Shown here: piece after piece, positions 7,076 through 9,010 of the stretch | Layout: each line of letters opens with the position of its first letter | Position numbering within the stretch: the stretch's first letter is position 1 | Source: Nitrospira sp. | Lineage (GTDB): Bacteria > Nitrospirota > Nitrospiria > Nitrospirales > Nitrospiraceae | Assembly: GCA_024998705.1 (NCBI GenBank) | Contig: JACOEF010000024.1 | Location: 1-9,010, forward strand | Direction of reading: 5' to 3' | Length of the DNA stretch: 9,010 bases | Notes under the pieces: model-generated | The model's database searches: none | Told to the model about the DNA's origin: nothing | The model's input: only the letters and a program-made list of their open reading frames with translations | Position numbers and translations under genes: made by a program

Positions 7076-7083
7076 AAGGAGGT
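7076..7083 (+). promoter_or_regulatory. Strong Shine-Dalgarno of the lipoprotein gene
   Basis: AAGGAGGT is a full anti-16S match ending 11 nt before the ATG at 7095. The spacing is slightly long, but the site supports this start over the in-frame ATG at residue 10, which would cut into the signal peptide. Confidence 0.7.
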
Positions 7084-7094
7084 AGAGAGATTTT

Positions 7095-7754
7095 ATGATT
7101 CGACAGCATGTGGTGCGGGGGATGTCTGCGCCGGTGGCCGGCGGGTTGCTGCTCCTGTTGGGCTGCTCGGGAACAGGCGACGTGATTCCTATGAACCTGA
7201 CGCCCAAGGCGCCTAAAGATGCTTCAGGGGCTGTTCAGCTGGTAAAGCCTATGGCGGGACCGCGAGTGACGGTGGTGCCGTTTGACGACGGACGAACGGA
7301 TCGAACCAAAGTGGGAAGCCGAAGTTCAATGTGGGGAGGCGAAACGCATTTTAATGTGTCGAGCGGCAGCGTAGGCGAGGAAACGGCTCAGGCCTTTGCC
7401 GATTATCTCAAACGCAAAGGATGGCAGGCGCAATACGCCAAGGTTGCTCCGACCGCGACAGAGGCTGCGCCCGACATTGTGCTCTCCGGTAAAATTCTCG
7501 AGCTGGCGGTTGATGCCAAGCATGGTGTTCTTCTGACCGACATCGAAGCCCGCAGCAAGGTCCTGATTCAGGCGAGTAACCGAGGGGACAATAGCTCACT
7601 GGTCAGAACCGATGCCCATTCCGGCAACCATGACAATATCTTCTGGTTCGAGCCGGAGGATGGCGCCGATATTCTTTCCGAAGTGCTGGAAAAGAATTTT
7701 GAACGGTTCGTCGTGAATACCAAGTTTGAGGACCAGGCTCTTCGGTTCCGCTAG
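7095..7754 (+). CDS. Outer-membrane-type lipoprotein, YajG-like layout
   Basis: Lipoprotein of 219 aa. The signal peptide ends in lipobox LLGC with the lipidated Cys at residue 24; the next residue is Ser, so Lol sorting would favour the outer membrane. The mature domain has VTVVPFDDGRTDRTKVG (58-74), a helix with TAQAFADYLKRKGW (97-110), APDIVLSGKILELAVDA (125-141), and a strand-rich end. The order of a V.PF.D.R.....G strand/loop, a helix, then D.VL.G.I is the layout of YajG-like and related envelope lipoproteins that share an anticodon-binding-like alpha/beta fold. This is layout resemblance, not proven homology. It follows the small exported protein by 60 nt. Complete; function unknown. 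Confidence 0.8.
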   Translation: MIRQHVVRGMSAPVAGGLLLLLGCSGTGDVIPMNLTPKAPKDASGAVQLVKPMAGPRVTVVPFDDGRTDRTKVGSRSSMWGGETHFNVSSGSVGEETAQAFADYLKRKGWQAQYAKVAPTATEAAPDIVLSGKILELAVDAKHGVLLTDIEARSKVLIQASNRGDNSSLVRTDAHSGNHDNIFWFEPEDGADILSEVLEKNFERFVVNTKFEDQALRFR

Positions 7755-7807
7755 GTTAGGGGCCAGGCCTTGAACTCGTAGCCCTCCACTATCTGGGGAG
7801 GTAATTT

Positions 7808-7945
7808 GACGGACGAAGGCGTCGGCTGATGGTACCTATGAACGACCAGCTGCCTTGGGCCTAGCCTGTCCTGTCTGTTGTCCGGAGGGCGCCCTGCTTC
7901 AAGGCGGCCGTAGGTATCGTTTAGTCCGACCACCGTTCCTCCGTC
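7808..7945 (+). ncRNA. Candidate structured RNA: long rod-like hairpin
   Basis: The two halves pair in order along almost the whole length. Pairings read by eye: 7808-7813 with 7940-7945 (GACGGA/TCCGTC), 7815-7817 with 7936-7938, 7818-7819 with 7933-7934, 7821-7825 with 7926-7930 (GTCGG/CCGAC), 7826-7829 with 7921-7924, 7831-7840 with 7909-7918 (GGTACCTATG/CGTAGGTATC), and 7849-7857 with 7900-7908 (GCTGCCTTG/CAAGGCGGC). That is about 39 pairs, plus a weaker apical stem. One prominent asymmetric bulge, AACGACCA (7841-7848), has nothing opposite. Four pairs are G-U on the plus strand, which would be mismatches on the minus strand; I see only one case the other way. This favours a plus-strand RNA. 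It matches no RNA family I can name. It could be a small RNA, part of the rlpA leader, or a decayed foldback element. Confidence 0.5.
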
Positions 7946-8023
7946 GTTCCGCGTTGGCTTCTCTGCCTATTGGTAGGAGGCTTCACTACCCTGACGGTAT
8001 TGTCGCCAGAGGGAATCTTTCGT

Positions 8024-8078
8024 AGCCTGACATCACTGAGCGCGAGAGTTGTCGAGAGACGGTGATGTCTAGGCTTTT
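8024..8078 (+). terminator. 13-bp hairpin plus T run directly before the rlpA ribosome binding site
   Basis: AGCCTGACATCAC (8024-8036) pairs with GTGATGTCTAGGCT (8062-8075) over 13 bp with one bulged A. The loop is 25 nt (8037-8061) and contains CGAGAG twice (8043-8048, 8053-8058). Four Ts (8075-8078) follow on the plus strand and none on the minus. The T run ends only 4 nt before the GAGGTG ribosome binding site of rlpA. It could be the terminator of the upstream lipoprotein gene or an attenuator in the rlpA leader. The long loop and short T run make it weaker than a textbook intrinsic terminator. Confidence 0.45.
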
Positions 8079-8082
8079 ACAT

Positions 8083-8088
8083 GAGGTG
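8083..8088 (+). promoter_or_regulatory. Shine-Dalgarno deciding the rlpA start
   Basis: GAGGTG ends 6 nt before the ATG at 8095. The longest open frame would begin with GTG at 8062, but that lies inside the right arm of the hairpin and would add 11 residues before a proper lipoprotein signal, so the start at 8095 is preferred. Confidence 0.7.
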
Positions 8089-8094
8089 CTTCTT

Positions 8095-8748
8095 ATGAAC
8101 TCCCGGAACCCCTCCCGTCATAAGGCCCGATATACGGTGATTCCCTTGGCCGCCTGTCTGCTCCTCAGTGCATGTTCTGCGTTACCGAAAGGTGACCTCA
8201 CGTTGGACCTTGGTATCAAGGATCGGGGTGTGGCCTCCTGGTATGGCAAGGAGTTTCACGGGAAACTCGCCGCGAATGGGGAAGTCTTCGATATGACCGC
8301 CTATACTGCGGCTCATCGTAAGCTGCCGTTGGGCACGGTGGTTCGTGTGGTTAATTTGTCCAACGGAAAGACCGTTCACGTTCGAATTAATGATCGAGGG
8401 CCGTACGTGGCAGGCCGTATGCTGGACCTTTCGCAGGCTGCGGCTCGCGAGTTAGGCATGGTCGAAGTGGGTACGACTGCCGTGCAAATCGAGGTGATCG
8501 GAGATCATCGCCCGGTCACGCAGATTCCCGCGACCAACATCCCGGCTGTCGCCGGAATGTTGTTGAATACGGACACGCGTGTCGTGAAGCAACATCGCCG
8601 CCCCGATGAGGGGGTTGAGCGCTCCGCCGTTCCTGTAAGATTGATGCCACAGGAAGCGCTCTATGTGAGGCGTGAGCGCCGCATCGGCAGCATGTTGGCG
8701 GCCGACCATACGGCTCATAATACCGTCCCTGTTCTCATCGTGTCCTAA
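8095..8748 (+). CDS. rlpA: RlpA-family septal ring lytic transglycosylase, short lipoprotein
   Basis: RlpA-type lipoprotein, 217 aa from the chosen ATG. Studied RlpA proteins are outer-membrane lytic transglycosylases that cleave peptidoglycan glycan strands lacking stem peptides and help daughter-cell separation. Seen: a signal peptide with lipobox LSAC (lipidated Cys 27), then the double-psi beta-barrel at about 45-136. Its motifs are GVASWYGKEFHGKLAANGE (45-63), TAAHRKLPLGT (71-81), VRINDRGPY (96-104) and GRMLDLSQAAARELG (107-121). E63 and H74 match the residues known to be needed for activity in the Pseudomonas enzyme; D100 and D111 are also conserved. Many RlpA proteins end in a SPOR domain that binds denuded glycan. 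Here the last 80 residues are basic, show no SPOR-like pattern, and are unlike anything I recognise. A 340-nt structured interval precedes the gene. Confidence 0.93.
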   Translation: MNSRNPSRHKARYTVIPLAACLLLSACSALPKGDLTLDLGIKDRGVASWYGKEFHGKLAANGEVFDMTAYTAAHRKLPLGTVVRVVNLSNGKTVHVRINDRGPYVAGRMLDLSQAAARELGMVEVGTTAVQIEVIGDHRPVTQIPATNIPAVAGMLLNTDTRVVKQHRRPDEGVERSAVPVRLMPQEALYVRRERRIGSMLAADHTAHNTVPVLIVS

Positions 8749-8752
8749 ACGC

Positions 8753-8775
8753 GGCTGACTCCCCCGCCGTCAGTT
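8753..8775 (+). terminator. Weak hairpin after rlpA
   Basis: GGCTGAC (8753-8759) pairs with GTCAGTT (8769-8775), 5 Watson-Crick pairs plus two G-U, around a C-rich 9-nt loop, beginning 5 nt after the rlpA stop. No T run follows. The right arm overlaps the -35 box of the next promoter. Possibly a weak 3'-end structure rather than a true terminator. Confidence 0.25.
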
Positions 8776-8787
8776 GACACCCCCGCC
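8756..8787 (+). repeat. Two direct copies of a 13-bp C-rich motif
   Basis: TGACTCCCCCGCC (8756-8768) and TGACACCCCCGCC (8775-8787) differ at one base and are 19 bp apart. The second copy overlaps the TTGACA -35 box of the promoter for the downstream gene. The layout would suit a repeated protein-binding site, or a short chance duplication. Confidence 0.45.
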
Positions 8788-8803
8788 CTTACTTGATTAG
8801 ACT
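8774..8803 (+). promoter_or_regulatory. Candidate sigma70 promoter of the 3'-terminal gene
   Basis: A perfect TTGACA (8774-8779) is followed after 18 nt by TAGACT (8798-8803, 4 of 6). Transcription from about 8810 gives a leader of roughly 70 nt. The gene downstream therefore seems to be transcribed independently of rlpA. Confidence 0.5.
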
Positions 8804-8880
8804 GCCCCTCTGGAATGAGGCTCGATTGCGCCGTCATTTCCCATGTTTGTGGATCTTAACTGTTGGAGGTTGAAAGCTGA

Positions 8881-9010
8881 ATGGCAAAGAAACCGGCTGG
8901 TGAATCAGACGAAGTTCGTCTCAAGAAAAAAGTTGCGGCGCGCGTCACACAAGAAACGAAGCTCTCAGGTGATCCGGCTGCGCGAGCGCTGCAGAAACGA
9001 CTCAAGCGAG
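8881..9010 (+). CDS. Partial gene, charged N-terminus, unrecognised
   Basis: Only the first 43 codons are in the window; the frame is open to the edge. The ATG at 8881 is supported by GGAGGT (8865-8870) with 10-nt spacing. The visible protein begins MAKKPAGESDEVRLKKK and continues VAARVTQETKLSGDPAARAL before QKRLKR. It is rich in Lys, Arg and Glu, has no signal peptide or membrane segment, and looks helical, so it is probably cytoplasmic. No function is assigned. The last codon is cut by the window end. Confidence 0.8.
   Translation, partial: MAKKPAGESDEVRLKKKVAARVTQETKLSGDPAARALQKRLKR

Larger units (their letters stand above)
7755..8094. other. Non-coding 340-nt interval with two structured elements
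   Basis: No credible gene lies between the lipoprotein stop and the preferred rlpA start. The small open frame on the minus strand (7751-7933) has no ribosome binding site or recognisable content. The interval contains the long rod-like hairpin at 7808-7945, smaller local hairpins on both sides of it (CCTCC/GGAGG at 7783-7801 and CCTA/TAGG at 7966-7977), and the rlpA-proximal hairpin at 8024-8075. I see no convincing promoter in it: TTGACG at 7806-7811 has no acceptable -10 partner. Confidence 0.6.

Noticed and set aside
7751..7933. Minus-strand 60-aa frame after the lipoprotein gene
   Set aside because: It lies across the structured hairpin region, has no ribosome binding site, and shows no recognisable feature.
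7778..7990. 6S RNA as identity of the structured region
   Set aside because: A closing stem can be drawn (GTAG/CTAC and CCTCC/GGAGG), but the apical arm of 138 nt is much longer than usual and I see no typical central bubble sequence; alternative local hairpins compete with the closing stem.
8062..8094. GTG at 8062 as the rlpA start
   Set aside because: It would place the start inside the hairpin arm and add 11 residues before the signal peptide; the ATG at 8095 has a proper ribosome binding site.
1..9010. CRISPR arrays, insertion sequences, toxin-antitoxin or defence genes
   Set aside because: No regularly spaced repeats, transposase motifs or paired small toxin-like genes are visible; the integrase is the only mobility gene in the window.

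Overview
The window reads as chromosome of a Gram-negative, fairly GC-rich bacterium that carries several outer-membrane-type lipoproteins. The gene set and protein style (GldA/GldF/GldG-like ABC operon with a DUF4340 protein, small lipoproteins, a short RlpA) fit the Nitrospira/Nitrospirota group. That placement is inference from overall resemblance, not from a marker gene.

Layout. (1) 20-1084 (+): intact tyrosine recombinase whose stop codon lies 5 nt from the 3' end of a tRNA-Arg(CCU) gene on the opposite strand (1090-1166, CCA encoded). This is the usual edge of an integrated element. The element should extend to the left, out of the window, and everything right of the tRNA looks like host backbone. 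(2) 6411 down to 1276 (-): a tight five-gene transcription unit made of an ABC ATPase, an ABC-2 permease, a GldG-like membrane/periplasmic protein, a membrane-anchored protein with three DUF4340-like units, and a small lipoprotein with a duplicated Cys motif. The first four genes are 4 nt apart or overlap. A candidate promoter is visible at 6490-6518, and a strong hairpin follows the last gene. (3) 6657-7034 and 7095-7754 (+): a small exported protein and a lipoprotein, transcribed divergently from the ABC operon. (4) 7755-8094: about 340 nt without a credible gene. It holds a long rod-like imperfect hairpin (7808-7945) and a second 13-bp hairpin (8024-8075) with a short T run, placed just before the ribosome binding site of rlpA. 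(5) 8095-8748 (+): a short RlpA-type lytic transglycosylase lipoprotein lacking a SPOR domain. (6) 8881-end (+): the first 43 codons of a charged, unrecognised protein with its own promoter and ribosome binding site.

How it fits together. The ABC operon encodes a complete set: ATPase, channel subunit, and two large periplasm-facing partners. Such sets are known from Bacteroidetes gliding (GldA/F/G), but related sets occur in non-gliding bacteria with unknown substrate. Most other products are cell-envelope lipoproteins or exported proteins. The least explained part of the window is the structured non-coding DNA upstream of rlpA, which may be a cis-regulatory leader or a separate small RNA.
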